Below, piece by piece: positions 17,184 through 26,618 of a DNA stretch of 64,000 nucleotides. Position 1 is the first letter of the stretch; each line of letters opens with the position of its first letter. The notes below the pieces were generated by a model. That model was not told where the DNA came from and did no database searches. It saw nothing but the letters and a program-made list of their open reading frames with translations. This DNA is from DAIPXZ01 sp036782995. Its GTDB lineage: Bacteria; Bacillota; Clostridia; Saccharofermentanales; Saccharofermentanaceae. The stretch spans positions 124,001-188,000 of the forward strand of contig DAIPXZ010000002.1 in NCBI GenBank assembly GCA_036782995.1. Direction: 5' to 3'. Position numbers and translations under genes: made by a program.

Positions 17184-18794
17184 TTATTTGCGCTCCTCTG
17201 ATTTATCCAATGCCGCTTTGATAAATCCTATGAAAAGCGGATGAGGTCGGTTAGGTCTTGATTTAAATTCCGGATGATACTGTACGCCAACAAAGAACGG
17301 ATGGTCGGAGTATTCAACCGTTTCAACAAGTTTGCCATCAGGTGACATGCCTGACAGAACCAAACCCTTTTGTGCAAACATTTCACGATACTCATTGTTG
17401 AACTCATAGCGGTGACGATGACGCTCTGAGATTTCACTTTGTCCGTAACAGCGTTCCATTGTCGTACCAGGCATTATGTCACAAGGGTATGCTCCGAGAC
17501 GGAGTGTTCCGCCCTTGTCGATATCGTCGCTCTGCCCCGGCATATAATCAATCACCTTATGACTGCATAACTCGTCGAATTCTCCCGAATGAGCATCGGC
17601 TATTCCAGCGACATTGCGTGCAAATTCGATAACCGATATCTGCATTCCGAGGCAAATACCGAAGTATGGAAGCTTGTTTTCTCTTGCATATTTTGCGGCA
17701 AGTATCATGCCATCGATGCCGCGCGAGCCAAATCCACCAGGAACGATTATCCCGTCAAGACCAGAAAGCTCGTTTTCGTAGCTATCCTCGGTAAGCGTTT
17801 CGGAGTCTATCCAATGAATGTTCAGGTGTGTATTGAGCAGATATCCGGCATGTCGCAGAGCTTCTGCAACCGAAAGATACGCATCATGAAGCTGTACATA
17901 TTTTCCGACCAAACCGATGTGAACAGTTTTCTCACGGTTCTTGATTCTTTTAACCATCTCTTCCCATTCCGTAAGATCTGCTTCTTTTGCGGTAATCCCA
18001 AGTTTACTACAAACAACGGAGGAGAAATTTGCGGCTTCCAGCATAAGCGGCGCTTCATAAAGGCAGCTGAGTGTATTGTTTTCGATAACGCTGTCCGGAT
18101 TGACGTTGCAAAACATCGAGATTTTTTTGAAAATCGATTTTTCAAGCGGTTCATCACATCGCAAAACAATGATGTCGGGACGTATTCCCATACCTTGAAG
18201 CTCTTTAACTGAGTGCTGTGTTGGTTTGGTTTTGTGTTCGTCAGAACCACTGAGAAACGGGACGAGTGTGACATGAATGAAGAGGCTGTTTTCGCGACCA
18301 ACTTCTAGAGAAATCTGACGAACCGCCTCAATAAAGGGTTGCGATTCAATATCACCAATTGTTCCTCCAATCTCTGTAATGACAACGTCCGCGGCGGTTT
18401 GTTTTCCAACGCGGTAAACAAAGTCCTTAATCTCGTTTGTGATATGAGGAATGACCTGTACTGTAGAGCCGAGATATTCACCACGGCGCTCCTTGTTAAG
18501 TACATTCCAGTAAACCTTACCAGATGTAAGATTGGAGTACTTGTTTAGGTCTTCATCGATAAAGCGTTCATAATGACCGAGGTCAAGGTCCGTTTCTGCG
18601 CCGTCCTCGGTTACATAAACCTCGCCATGCTGATAGGGGCTCATCGTGCCGGGATCAACATTGATATATGGATCGAGCTTCTGTGCTGCGACTTTCAGGC
18701 CTCTTGATTTCAGTAGTCTTCCGAGCGATGCTGCGGTGATGCCCTTTCCTAGCCCCGAAACAACGCCTCCTGTAACAAAAACATATTTAGTCAT
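17184..18794 (-). CDS. pyrG: CTP synthase
   Basis: Makes CTP from UTP, ATP and glutamine-derived ammonia in the cytoplasm. The N-terminal synthetase domain begins YVFVTGGVVSGLGKGITAAS, the P-loop, followed by KLDPYINVDPGTMSPYQHGE with its Mg-binding residues. The C-terminal class I glutamine amidotransferase shows YFGICLGMQ with the nucleophile Cys and QYHPEF with the catalytic His-Glu pair. Length 536 is standard. It is the last gene of the nitrogen operon, 21 bases after the ANTAR gene. A glutamine-consuming enzyme at the end of a glutamine/glutamate operon fits shared nitrogen control. Confidence 0.97.
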   Translation of the reverse strand: MTKYVFVTGGVVSGLGKGITAASLGRLLKSRGLKVAAQKLDPYINVDPGTMSPYQHGEVYVTEDGAETDLDLGHYERFIDEDLNKYSNLTSGKVYWNVLNKERRGEYLGSTVQVIPHITNEIKDFVYRVGKQTAADVVITEIGGTIGDIESQPFIEAVRQISLEVGRENSLFIHVTLVPFLSGSDEHKTKPTQHSVKELQGMGIRPDIIVLRCDEPLEKSIFKKISMFCNVNPDSVIENNTLSCLYEAPLMLEAANFSSVVCSKLGITAKEADLTEWEEMVKRIKNREKTVHIGLVGKYVQLHDAYLSVAEALRHAGYLLNTHLNIHWIDSETLTEDSYENELSGLDGIIVPGGFGSRGIDGMILAAKYARENKLPYFGICLGMQISVIEFARNVAGIADAHSGEFDELCSHKVIDYMPGQSDDIDKGGTLRLGAYPCDIMPGTTMERCYGQSEISERHRHRYEFNNEYREMFAQKGLVLSGMSPDGKLVETVEYSDHPFFVGVQYHPEFKSRPNRPHPLFIGFIKAALDKSEERK

Positions 18795-18815
18795 TTTTCT
18801 TTCTCCGTTACTCTG

Positions 18816-19400
18816 TTATTTATATGTTGAAATAATCGTATCCGCTATTGTACGTCTTGAAACGCATCTGTCCATTGCTTGCTTCTCAATAAAACGGTGC
18901 GCTTCAGCTTCTGTCATTTTAAGCTGTTCAATAAGTATCAGCTTTGCGCGATTAACAATTTTGATTTCCGCCATTTTGTCTTCGAGAGAAGTGGTTTTCT
19001 GCTCCATGCGACGCAGGCGTTCCCTTGTTCCACACAATAGCTGAAGGGATTGCTGAATCATCACCGCCGTGGTCGGCTTGGAGAGTGTCAGCACGCCGAA
19101 CTGTGAAACCTGATCGTTGATTTCGGCGTAGTGTTCGTTTTTTACCAAAAGCAAAACGCCTGTTCCACTTCCGTTACAGATGTCAATGGCAAGCCGGACA
19201 CCTATATCGTCGGGTAATGGCGTATTAATAACCACTATGTCAAAGCGATGTTCAAGAATTTGTCTTCCGGCACTGCCTGCATCCGAAACAAATGTTAATG
19301 GATGATAGCGGTTCTCCGGCAACAATTCCCTTATTGCTTGATTGATTTTTTCGGCGGAGGAGACAATAAGGACACTATATACATATTCTGTAAAATCCAT
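18816..19400 (-). CDS. ANTAR-domain response regulator (putative transcription antiterminator)
   Basis: A 194-residue protein with an N-terminal receiver-like domain (about 8-120) and a C-terminal three-helix ANTAR domain (about 135-190; AEIKIVNRAKLILIEQL, then KMTEAEAHRFIEKQAMD). ANTAR domains bind paired RNA hairpins and stop terminator formation, as in EutV, NasR and AmiR. The receiver lacks its phospho-acceptor: the position after the third strand is Asn59 (VVINTPLPDD), although Lys108 in LSKP is kept. Control may therefore be by protein or ligand binding. It follows glnA by 29 bases. ANTAR proteins next to glnA occur in other clostridia, where antitermination of nitrogen genes has been proposed. 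Likely targets are the leaders at 27791-27834 and 27982-28079. Confidence 0.9.
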   Translation of the reverse strand: MDFTEYVYSVLIVSSAEKINQAIRELLPENRYHPLTFVSDAGSAGRQILEHRFDIVVINTPLPDDIGVRLAIDICNGSGTGVLLLVKNEHYAEINDQVSQFGVLTLSKPTTAVMIQQSLQLLCGTRERLRRMEQKTTSLEDKMAEIKIVNRAKLILIEQLKMTEAEAHRFIEKQAMDRCVSRRTIADTIISTYK

Positions 19401-19429
19401 TATTGACCTCCTTTCATAGTGTGTTTCTT

Positions 19430-20638
19430 TTAGTTCAGATAATTATCTACTATGCTTTTCGGCAAATTGTTCGAGATGAAATCGCTTTCTCGTGCAGCCA
19501 CCTTTGCCGCATCGAGCGTCATAGGTAATGTACTGTATTTTTCTTGCACCTCAGGCGCGGCGTTATAAAGGTTCAAATTGGTAGTCGGTGGCAACTCCGA
19601 ATGATTTTTGATGCCGTCCAGCCCTGCGCGAATTAGGAGCGCAAATGCGAGATACGGATTGCAAATCGGGTCCGGTGAACACAATTCAACGCGTCTGTAT
19701 TCACCTTGTGCCTGCGGAATCCTTATGAGCTGTGAGCGGTTTTCAGCAGACCAGGAAATGAATTTTGGGGCCTTGTCGTTCCCGAGTCGATTGTATGATT
19801 CTTCAATCGGGTTAAGAAACAGTGTCATCGGAATGATGGCATCCAGTATTCCAGCTGCAATATTGGGAAGCACATCACAATTATCTTCTGTTTTTGCAGA
19901 AATGCTGATATGCATGGCATTTCCCGGCCTGTCCGTTATCGGTTTCGGTGAAAAATCAGCGTAAAGCCCGTTTCTCGCGGCAATTGTATTAACAACGGCT
20001 CGGAAGGTTATGGCATCATCTGCAGCTGTCAGTGGGTCGGAATACCTAAAATCGATTTCGTTTTGTCCCGGTCCCTCCTCGTGATGGGAGCTCTCAGGCT
20101 TTATTCCCATCTGCTCAAGCGTAAGACAGATTTCGCGGCGAACGTTTTCGCCCTTGTCATCAGGAGCAATATCCATATATCCGGCATTATCGTAGGGGAT
20201 TTTTGTCGGATTTCCGTCCTCGTCTCGTTTGAAAAGATAGAACTCCGTTTCGGAGCCAAAATGAAACGTGACTCCGGCGGCTTTTGCATCGCTTATCGCA
20301 TTTTTAAGCAACGTTCTTGCATCGGCTTCAAAAGGTTTGCCGTCAGGATACGAGACACTGCAGAACATTCTTACCACCTTGCCGTGTTCGGGACGCCATG
20401 GAAGCACCGAAATCGTCGCAGGGTCGGGATGTAAAAACAAATCGGAATGTACATCTCCACCGAAGCCTCGGACAGCCGACGCATCAAGGGCAATGCCGAC
20501 TTCAAACGCCCGTTCAAGTTCGTTCTGCATGATTGAAATGTTTTTCTGTCGACCGAAAACATCACAGAACGCAAGACGAATGAACTTTACATCTTCCTCG
20601 GAGATATACTGCGCAACCTCTTTTTTCGAATAATTCAT
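19430..20638 (-). CDS. glnA: Glutamine synthetase, type I, short form
   Basis: Condenses glutamate and ammonia to glutamine using ATP. Recognised by VKFIRLAFCDVFGRQKNISI at the N-terminus, FGSETEFYLF (metal ligand Glu), ESSHHEEGPGQNEIDFRY, the PKP stretch (FSPKPI), GNAMHISIS, and the Arg-rich RSQLIRIPQAQGEYRRVELC. At 402 residues it is 40 or more shorter than usual GSI proteins; mainly C-terminal parts are reduced. The region where adenylylated enzymes have NLYDLPPEE reads NLYNAAPEV, so adenylylation is unlikely. It lies 11 bases after the GXGXG-domain gene and before the ANTAR gene, so ammonia capture and glutamate synthase are transcribed together. A second, unrelated synthetase (GSIII) diverges nearby. 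Confidence 0.93.
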   Translation of the reverse strand: MNYSKKEVAQYISEEDVKFIRLAFCDVFGRQKNISIMQNELERAFEVGIALDASAVRGFGGDVHSDLFLHPDPATISVLPWRPEHGKVVRMFCSVSYPDGKPFEADARTLLKNAISDAKAAGVTFHFGSETEFYLFKRDEDGNPTKIPYDNAGYMDIAPDDKGENVRREICLTLEQMGIKPESSHHEEGPGQNEIDFRYSDPLTAADDAITFRAVVNTIAARNGLYADFSPKPITDRPGNAMHISISAKTEDNCDVLPNIAAGILDAIIPMTLFLNPIEESYNRLGNDKAPKFISWSAENRSQLIRIPQAQGEYRRVELCSPDPICNPYLAFALLIRAGLDGIKNHSELPPTTNLNLYNAAPEVQEKYSTLPMTLDAAKVAARESDFISNNLPKSIVDNYLN

Positions 20639-20649
20639 TTGCCATCCTC

Positions 20650-21369
20650 CTAATTTGCAACGTACATCTGTTTATACGGGTTTTTGCTATCAGGAACAAT
20701 TACCGTGTAAGATTCTTGTAGCATTTCGTTTATGTCATATCCAAAATAGTCGCAGAACTTCAATAAATAAGGCATTATTTCGCTCATATCACTGTCATCG
20801 GCAGCTCTGACGGTTACCTGCTTCGGGAAATCGACACCAGCTGTACTACCGCGAAGAATCATTTTTCCACCATGCATACCGGTACATGGGAAGTTGCCGA
20901 CTATCGGTTTGTCGTCCGTATTCATCCCAAGAACCAAGATCAGCCCGCCTGCCTGGTATTCACCTAAGAAGCTTCCTGCCCTGCCACCAATAACAATAGC
21001 TGGCTTCTTCTCTTTGTATTCCTTCATGTGAATTCCGGCGCGATACCCAGCATTGCCTTTCACGTATATCCCACCACCGCGCATCGCATATCCAGCAGCG
21101 TCTCCGATGTTCCCGTGAATGATAATCTCTCCACTGCTCATCGTGTCGCCTACTGCGTCTTGTGCGTTTGCATTCACTGTAATCAATGCTCCGGCAAGAT
21201 AGGCTCCGAGTGCATTTCCTGGGATTCCGTCAATGGTTATGTTCTTTTCGCCCATTCCGGCGGCAATAAAACGCTGACCAAGACAGCCCTTAATTTGGAC
21301 TTCATCTTTCGCGCTTCTGATCGCACTGTTAAGCGCTGTAAAATCGAGGTCTTTTGCATCAATTAACAT
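20650..21369 (-). CDS. Glutamate synthase GXGXG-domain subunit (alpha-subunit C-terminal domain)
   Basis: This 239-residue protein corresponds only to the C-terminal beta-helix of the large subunit of glutamate synthase. The repeated Gly-rich turns are plain: GEIIIHGNIGDAAGYAMRGG, IYVKGNAGYRAGIHM, IVIGGRAGSFLGEYQAGG and MHGGKMILRG. In split glutamate synthases this domain is a separate polypeptide that supports the ammonia tunnel and the FMN domain. It starts two bases after the FAD oxidoreductase gene. Residues after about 190 (SDMSEIMPYLLKFCDYFGYD) are the usual helical end. It has no catalytic residues of its own. Confidence 0.92.
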   Translation of the reverse strand: MLIDAKDLDFTALNSAIRSAKDEVQIKGCLGQRFIAAGMGEKNITIDGIPGNALGAYLAGALITVNANAQDAVGDTMSSGEIIIHGNIGDAAGYAMRGGGIYVKGNAGYRAGIHMKEYKEKKPAIVIGGRAGSFLGEYQAGGLILVLGMNTDDKPIVGNFPCTGMHGGKMILRGSTAGVDFPKQVTVRAADDSDMSEIMPYLLKFCDYFGYDINEMLQESYTVIVPDSKNPYKQMYVAN

Positions 21370-21371
21370 AA

Positions 21372-22616
21372 TTATCCCACACCTCCGAGTATCTTTCCAC
21401 GGTATTCTTCATCGAAAGCATATAGACTTGGCTTTTTTTTCAGCATGTCAAAATCAATTTCGCTTATCGATTTCCGAGAACGTATCATATCTGTGTATAT
21501 ACCAGCTTTGTCGACATCTCCTATCAAAACGAATCCTGTAAGCATGCCGTCTTTCATAAAAAGCTTCTTTACACTACCGTCTTTTGTTTCCTCATATATT
21601 TCACTATCGTCCGTATGGCTTCCAGCGCTCATAATATGCACTCCAAAAAAACCGATTGAGTTCATCGGTATGGCATTGTCGAAAACAGATTCGCCGCCTG
21701 CCATATTTACACCAGCGCAATGCCCCTGCATATATGCATTTGGCATAAGCGCCATCACCTTGACGCTACCCGAGGAAACATCCACACTTTCCGTACAATC
21801 ACCTGCAGCATATATATCGTCATATGAGGTTTTCATCTTTTCACTGACGGTTATCGCTCTGCCGCACGCGCCACCTGCTTCTTTAATAAGCGCAATATTT
21901 GGACGCACACCGACAGCGGTTACTAGGATATCGAAATGAATGTCTTCTCCGTTTTTCATATATGCCGTCTCGTCATCAAATTTCGAAACCGAGTTGCCGA
22001 GCATAAACGTTATTCCATGTGCCTCTAAGTGTTTTTGTACCACGGCAGCGCATTCGTTGTCAAGAATGCTTGATAATACTCTCTCGGCAAGATCACAAAC
22101 GGTGATGCTTCCGACCTTGCCTGAAATACCCTCGGCGCATTTCAGTCCAATCAGTCCGGCACCAATAATCAGTACACGACTGTCTGGAGTAATGGCCTTT
22201 TCAAGCGACAGCGCGTCATCAAGGGTCATAAAGGAAAATCTCTTTTCCACCTTATCCATACCTTCCATCGGCGGAACAAAAGGAGAAGAACCACTTGCCA
22301 CGCAGAGAGAATCAAAAGAAAGGGTTTCACCATCATCCATTGCGACAGTTTTATCTTCGCTATTGAGAGAAATTGCACGTTTGCCATAAAGGACATGGCA
22401 GTCGTTTTTCTCATAGAAATCGTCGGGACGATACTTCATTTTCTCGGTATCCGTTTTTCCCTCAAGTAGATATGAGATAAGCGGACGGCAGTAAACGTGT
22501 CGATTTTCTGAGGAGATTACTGTGATTTTTCCAGTTGCATCTACTGATCGTATTCCTTCGATACAGCCTATCGCCGCGGTTCCGTTTCCTATAATCACAT
22601 ATTTTTTCACGTCCAT
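21372..22616 (-). CDS. FAD-dependent pyridine nucleotide oxidoreductase
   Basis: A 414-residue flavoprotein with two dinucleotide-binding folds: VIIGNGTAAIGCIEGIRS near the N-terminus for FAD, and VLIIGAGLIGLKCAEGISG in the middle for NAD(P)H. IYAAGDCTE closes the FAD site. It belongs with NirB-like and NADH oxidase-type reductases, not with the usual GltD small subunit. Placed between the ferredoxin-like gene (one-base TGATG overlap) and the GXGXG gene (two bases), it probably feeds electrons from NAD(P)H through the Fe-S protein to the glutamate synthase core; this is inference from the operon. The ATG at 22616 has GAGGAGAGGTG directly upstream. Confidence 0.9.
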   Translation of the reverse strand: MDVKKYVIIGNGTAAIGCIEGIRSVDATGKITVISSENRHVYCRPLISYLLEGKTDTEKMKYRPDDFYEKNDCHVLYGKRAISLNSEDKTVAMDDGETLSFDSLCVASGSSPFVPPMEGMDKVEKRFSFMTLDDALSLEKAITPDSRVLIIGAGLIGLKCAEGISGKVGSITVCDLAERVLSSILDNECAAVVQKHLEAHGITFMLGNSVSKFDDETAYMKNGEDIHFDILVTAVGVRPNIALIKEAGGACGRAITVSEKMKTSYDDIYAAGDCTESVDVSSGSVKVMALMPNAYMQGHCAGVNMAGGESVFDNAIPMNSIGFFGVHIMSAGSHTDDSEIYEETKDGSVKKLFMKDGMLTGFVLIGDVDKAGIYTDMIRSRKSISEIDFDMLKKKPSLYAFDEEYRGKILGGVG

Positions 22617-23044
22617 CACCTCTCCTCGTAAATTATCGCTCTGTTCGGACAACCGGCAACGCACGCGGGAGCGCCCGATGCGTTTTTAAGACACAATTCG
22701 CATTTTTGAACCACTCCACCCTCTCCCGTAGTCACTGCTCCATACGGGCACACAAGAATACAGGTTAAGCAGCCGACGCATTTGTTATGGTCAATACAGA
22801 TTGTGCCGTTTTCAATACTAAGTGCGCCGGAAATACAGCTCTTTACACATAGCGGATCAGTGCAGTGGCGACATGACACAGCGTAGGTAATTTTTTCGTC
22901 GCCTTCAACGCGAATTCTCGGATAGATTGTTTTGTCCTTCAGTGCCTTTACCATATTGTTGATGCCCGAATTAGCATACGCACAGTTGTATTCGCAAAGA
23001 TGGCATCCAAGGCAGTGCTTCTCGTCTACATAAATCCTTTTCAT
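22616..23044 (-). CDS. 4Fe-4S ferredoxin-type electron transfer protein
   Basis: A 142-residue iron-sulfur protein with four cysteine clusters: CLGCHLCEYNC, CRHCTDPLCVKSC, CVGCLTCILVCPYGA and CELC followed by CVAGC. This matches the HycB/DmsB-like electron carrier layout with up to four cubane clusters. It overlaps the glutamate synthase core gene by four bases (ATGA) and the FAD oxidoreductase by one, so the three are translationally coupled. Its probable task is moving electrons between the flavoprotein and the core enzyme. Confidence 0.9.
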   Translation of the reverse strand: MKRIYVDEKHCLGCHLCEYNCAYANSGINNMVKALKDKTIYPRIRVEGDEKITYAVSCRHCTDPLCVKSCISGALSIENGTICIDHNKCVGCLTCILVCPYGAVTTGEGGVVQKCELCLKNASGAPACVAGCPNRAIIYEER

Positions 23045-24546
23045 TCTCCCGCGTGTGAGATACCGAGAATCTCAAGCTCCTTTTCTGTTAATCCAACACC
23101 ACGCAGCATAAGTCGGTTTCCGCGAAGTGCCTCGATAGAATTGATTCCCATGCCGCCCATAAGCTCTTTCACCTCGTGTCTCCACGCAGTAAGTAAGTTT
23201 ACAAGTCGTTCAGATCCGATGTCGGGGTTAAGTCGTTTGACAAGTTCGGGGCGCTGAGTTGCAATACCCCAATTGCATTTACCGGTTTGGCAGGTACGAC
23301 AGAGATGGCAGCCAAGTGCCAGCAATGCTGAAGTTGCTATGTAACAGGCATCAGCTCCGAGTGCGATCGCTTTTACAACGTCGGATGCCGAACGAATGCT
23401 TCCGCCCACAACAAGCGATACATTATTTCGGATTCCTTCATCACGCAAACGCCGGTCAACTGCCGCGAGTGCAAGTTCAATCGGAATACCAACATTATCA
23501 CGGATTCGTGTGGGAGCCGCTCCCGTTCCGCCGCGGAAACCATCGATTGCGATGATATCAGCACCACTGCGGGCAATTCCGCTTGCTATTGCTGCGATAT
23601 TATGAACTGCTGCCACCTTTACGATTACAGGTTTCTTATATTGAGAAGATTCCTTTAGTGAGTACACAAGCTGACGAAGGTCTTCAATGGAGTAAATATC
23701 GTGATGCGGAGCTGGTGAAATCGCGTCCGAGCCTTCTGGAATCATTCTGGTACGTGAAACCTCTCCGACAATTTTTGCACCTGGGAGATGTCCTCCGATA
23801 CCCGGCTTCGCGCCTTGGCCCATTTTTATTTCAATCGCTGCACCGGCGTTGAGGTAATCCTCGTGAACACCGAATCTTCCGGAAGCAACCTGTACGATTG
23901 TATTTTCACCGTAACAATAGAAATCCTCATGAAGTCCGCCTTCGCCCGTGTTATAGTAAATTCCCAGTTCCCTTGCGGCGCGTGCAAGGCTTTCGTGCGC
24001 GTTGTAGCTGATGGATCCGTAGCTCATAGCAGAGAACATGACCGGCATAGTTAATTCAAGCTGTGGCGCGATTGTGGTATCAATCGAGCCATCAGGTTTT
24101 CTCGTAATACTGTCCGGCTTTTTCCCAAGAAATACGCGTGTTTCCATCGGTTCGCGCAATGGATCAATGGACGGGTTCGTCACCTGTGAAGCATTGATCA
24201 AAATCTTGTCCCAGTATACCGGCAATGGCTTCGGGTTTCCCATGGATGAAAGTAAAACACCTCCACTTGTTGCCTGCTTGTATATTTCCTTGATGGTATC
24301 GCTTTGCCAGTTGGCATTCTCGCGAAATGAGCATTCATTCTTTACAATTTTGAGCGCGTGTGTCGGGCAAAGTGAAACGCAACGTTGACAGTTAACGCAT
24401 TTTGCTTCGTCGCTCAACATAATTTTGCCATCCACATCATAGGTGTGAACTTCATTGGCACATTGTCTTTCGCAAACCCGACAGGCAATACAACGATTTT
24501 GATTTCGGATTACCTCGAATTCGGGCGTAATATAATACTTCTCCAT
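23041..24546 (-). CDS. Glutamate synthase FMN/Fe-S core subunit (archaeal-type GltB2)
   Basis: Catalyses the reductive step turning 2-oxoglutarate and ammonia into glutamate. Residues 1-80 hold two 4Fe-4S motifs (CIACRVCERQC and CVNCQRCVSLCP). The remaining about 400 residues are the FMN-binding TIM barrel of glutamate synthase: MSYGSISYNAHESLARAAR, GEGGLHEDF, KMGQGAKPGIGGHLPG and DGFRGGTGAAP. CHLCRTCQTGKCNWGIATQ carries the 3Fe-4S cysteines. There is no glutaminase domain and no GXGXG domain; both are separate genes in this operon. Length 501 fits the split archaeal/clostridial type. Confidence 0.95.
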   Translation of the reverse strand: MEKYYITPEFEVIRNQNRCIACRVCERQCANEVHTYDVDGKIMLSDEAKCVNCQRCVSLCPTHALKIVKNECSFRENANWQSDTIKEIYKQATSGGVLLSSMGNPKPLPVYWDKILINASQVTNPSIDPLREPMETRVFLGKKPDSITRKPDGSIDTTIAPQLELTMPVMFSAMSYGSISYNAHESLARAARELGIYYNTGEGGLHEDFYCYGENTIVQVASGRFGVHEDYLNAGAAIEIKMGQGAKPGIGGHLPGAKIVGEVSRTRMIPEGSDAISPAPHHDIYSIEDLRQLVYSLKESSQYKKPVIVKVAAVHNIAAIASGIARSGADIIAIDGFRGGTGAAPTRIRDNVGIPIELALAAVDRRLRDEGIRNNVSLVVGGSIRSASDVVKAIALGADACYIATSALLALGCHLCRTCQTGKCNWGIATQRPELVKRLNPDIGSERLVNLLTAWRHEVKELMGGMGINSIEALRGNRLMLRGVGLTEKELEILGISHAGE

Positions 24547-24589
24547 TTCTTCTCCTTTCGTTTAGGGCGATAGAATTTACTCTATCCCC

Positions 24590-25783
24590 TTATATTCCGC
24601 TTTTCATCAACAATCTAATTCGCTGTGCCGCCTCTAAGATATCCTCTTGTCTGCCAAATGAAGACAATCTGAAATATCCCTCGCCCGCCGGCCCAAAGCC
24701 AACACCAGGCGTACCGACGACCTGAATCTTTTCCAGCATCAAATCAAACAGCTCCCAGCTACTCATTCCCTCCGGACATTTCATCCAGATATATGGTGCG
24801 TTTTTGCCTCCACAATACGGAATGGAGCAATCGTCGAGCGCATTCATCAGTATTTCCGCATTCTTCTTGTATACGGCAATATTTTCGTGTACCTGCCGTT
24901 GTCCCTCTTCCGTAAAAATCGCCTCAGCGCCACGCTGGATAATATAGGAAACACCATTTGTTTTTGTCGTACGGTTGCGTACCCAAAGTGAATTAATCGT
25001 TACACCATCGCGTTCAAGTTCAGCCGGTATCACGGTATATCCGCAACGTGTTCCGGTAAATCCGGCCGTTTTTGAAAGTGAAGAGATCTCAATCGCACAT
25101 GTACGGCTGCCCGGAATTTCAAATATACTGTGCGGAATGCTTTCATCTTCGATAAACGCTTCGTATGCTGCATCAAAAATGATCAATGCCTTTCGCGCAT
25201 TTGCAAAATCCACCCATTTCTGTAGCTTTTCCTTGCTAAATACAGCGCCTGTCGGATTATTCGGAGAACACAAATAGATAATATCTGCATCGTATTTCTC
25301 ATCGGGTAGCGGTGTGAACTCGTTCTCAGGAGATGCCGTCACAAATTCTATGTTGTGTCCTGCAATAATGTTTGCATCGATATATGCAGGATAGGCAGGC
25401 TCCATGATTAGGGCTGTATTATCAGACGAGAAAAGATCAAGAATATCACCAAGCTCATCGCTCGCTCCACTCGAAACAAAGATTTCCTCCTGCAGCAGTG
25501 ATACATTTCTCTTTTCGTAATAACCTTTTATCGCTGCCCTTAGAAAATCAGCACCACATTCCGGCATATATCCGTGAAAAGTGGATATATCAGATTGATC
25601 CTCCGCGGCTTTATTCAGTGCACGCACAACCGCATCACAGAGCGGGAGAGTAACGTCACCGATTCCGAGACGCAAAAGATGAGTACCAGGATTCTTTTCG
25701 GTATATTCAGCCGTCTTTTTCGCAATATGCGTAAATAGATAGGAACCCTTTAGTTCATTGTAATGCTTGTTTAACGTAATCAT
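24590..25783 (-). CDS. dapL: LL-diaminopimelate aminotransferase
   Basis: PLP-dependent class I/II aminotransferase that converts tetrahydrodipicolinate plus glutamate directly to LL-diaminopimelate, a one-step lysine and cell-wall route. The N-terminus YLFTHIAKKTAEY and LLRLGIGDVTLPLCDAVV are characteristic of DapL. CSPNNPTGAVF and FDAAYEAFI line the cofactor site; the PLP Lys is in SSLSKTAGFTGTRCGY. Length 397 is normal. Its start lies 29 bases inside dapF, so the two are coupled. It uses glutamate as amino donor, which may explain its place inside the glutamate synthase operon. A short GATAGA/TCTATC hairpin lies in the 43-base gap downstream. Confidence 0.95.
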   Translation of the reverse strand: MITLNKHYNELKGSYLFTHIAKKTAEYTEKNPGTHLLRLGIGDVTLPLCDAVVRALNKAAEDQSDISTFHGYMPECGADFLRAAIKGYYEKRNVSLLQEEIFVSSGASDELGDILDLFSSDNTALIMEPAYPAYIDANIIAGHNIEFVTASPENEFTPLPDEKYDADIIYLCSPNNPTGAVFSKEKLQKWVDFANARKALIIFDAAYEAFIEDESIPHSIFEIPGSRTCAIEISSLSKTAGFTGTRCGYTVIPAELERDGVTINSLWVRNRTTKTNGVSYIIQRGAEAIFTEEGQRQVHENIAVYKKNAEILMNALDDCSIPYCGGKNAPYIWMKCPEGMSSWELFDLMLEKIQVVGTPGVGFGPAGEGYFRLSSFGRQEDILEAAQRIRLLMKSGI

Positions 25784-26573
25784 CTGTTACCTCCCCGTCA
25801 TAAACCATGGTTGCAGGTCCAGTTTTCGTGATCGAACCATCAGAATGGTAGCAAATAGTAAGCCATCCGCCATCAAGCTTAACGCGAATATCAGTATCCG
25901 CCTTGCAAAGCTTTGCGCTAACCAGTGCAGCAACCGTGGCACAGGCGCCCGTTCCACACGCCATTGTAATACCGCTTCCGCGTTCCCATACTCTCATCCG
26001 AAATTCATTCTCGGAAATGCGACTAACAAACTCCACATTTGTCCGATCGGGAAATGCAGGATATTTTTCCAGTGCCGCTCCAACCGTAGTGAGCGGTGCT
26101 TCCTCGGCATTCTCAACAACGACTACCGCATGAGGGTTACCGACCGAAACGGGAATGTAACAAATCGTCTGGTCGCAGATATTCGCCTTCTTGGGTTCGC
26201 CTATTGTTGCAGTACCCATATCGACAGAAACACTGGTGACCTTGTTATCAACAGTGGTCAAATTTAGTGTTTTAATACCGGAGAGGGTCTCTATCGTAAT
26301 CCTCTTTTTATCCGTATAGCCATTATCGTACACATATTTACCTACGCAACGAATTCCGTTTCCGCACATCATCGCTTCGCTACCATCTGCGTTAAAGATT
26401 CGCATCTGATAATCGGCAATGTTTGATGGCAAAATCCAGATCATTCCATCGGCGCCAGCCCCGAAATACCGATTGGACAGTGTTATCGAAAGCTTTCCCG
26501 CATAATCGGGGACTTTATCGGTATAAACATACAAATAGTCGTTACCGAGTCCGTGCATTTTTGTAAACTTCAT
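25755..26573 (-). CDS. dapF: Diaminopimelate epimerase
   Basis: Cofactor-independent epimerase converting LL- to meso-diaminopimelate. It starts MKFTKMHGLGNDYLYVYTD. The two catalytic cysteines are seen in MMCGNGIRCVGKYV and MACGTGACATVAA, the normal pair. Length 272 is standard. Together with dapL it completes the last steps to meso-diaminopimelate. It starts 45 bases after the glutaminase-domain gene and overlaps dapL. Confidence 0.96.
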   Translation of the reverse strand: MKFTKMHGLGNDYLYVYTDKVPDYAGKLSITLSNRYFGAGADGMIWILPSNIADYQMRIFNADGSEAMMCGNGIRCVGKYVYDNGYTDKKRITIETLSGIKTLNLTTVDNKVTSVSVDMGTATIGEPKKANICDQTICYIPVSVGNPHAVVVVENAEEAPLTTVGAALEKYPAFPDRTNVEFVSRISENEFRMRVWERGSGITMACGTGACATVAALVSAKLCKADTDIRVKLDGGWLTICYHSDGSITKTGPATMVYDGEVTDDYVKQALQ

Positions 26574-26618
26574 ACTTTACTCATATCCTTTCTGTCCGCT
26601 TTTACGCTATATTCGAAA

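Noticed and set aside
17589..18212. A 207-codon open frame on the plus strand
   Set aside because: Antisense to pyrG; the product shows no family features and reflects the codon pattern of the real gene.
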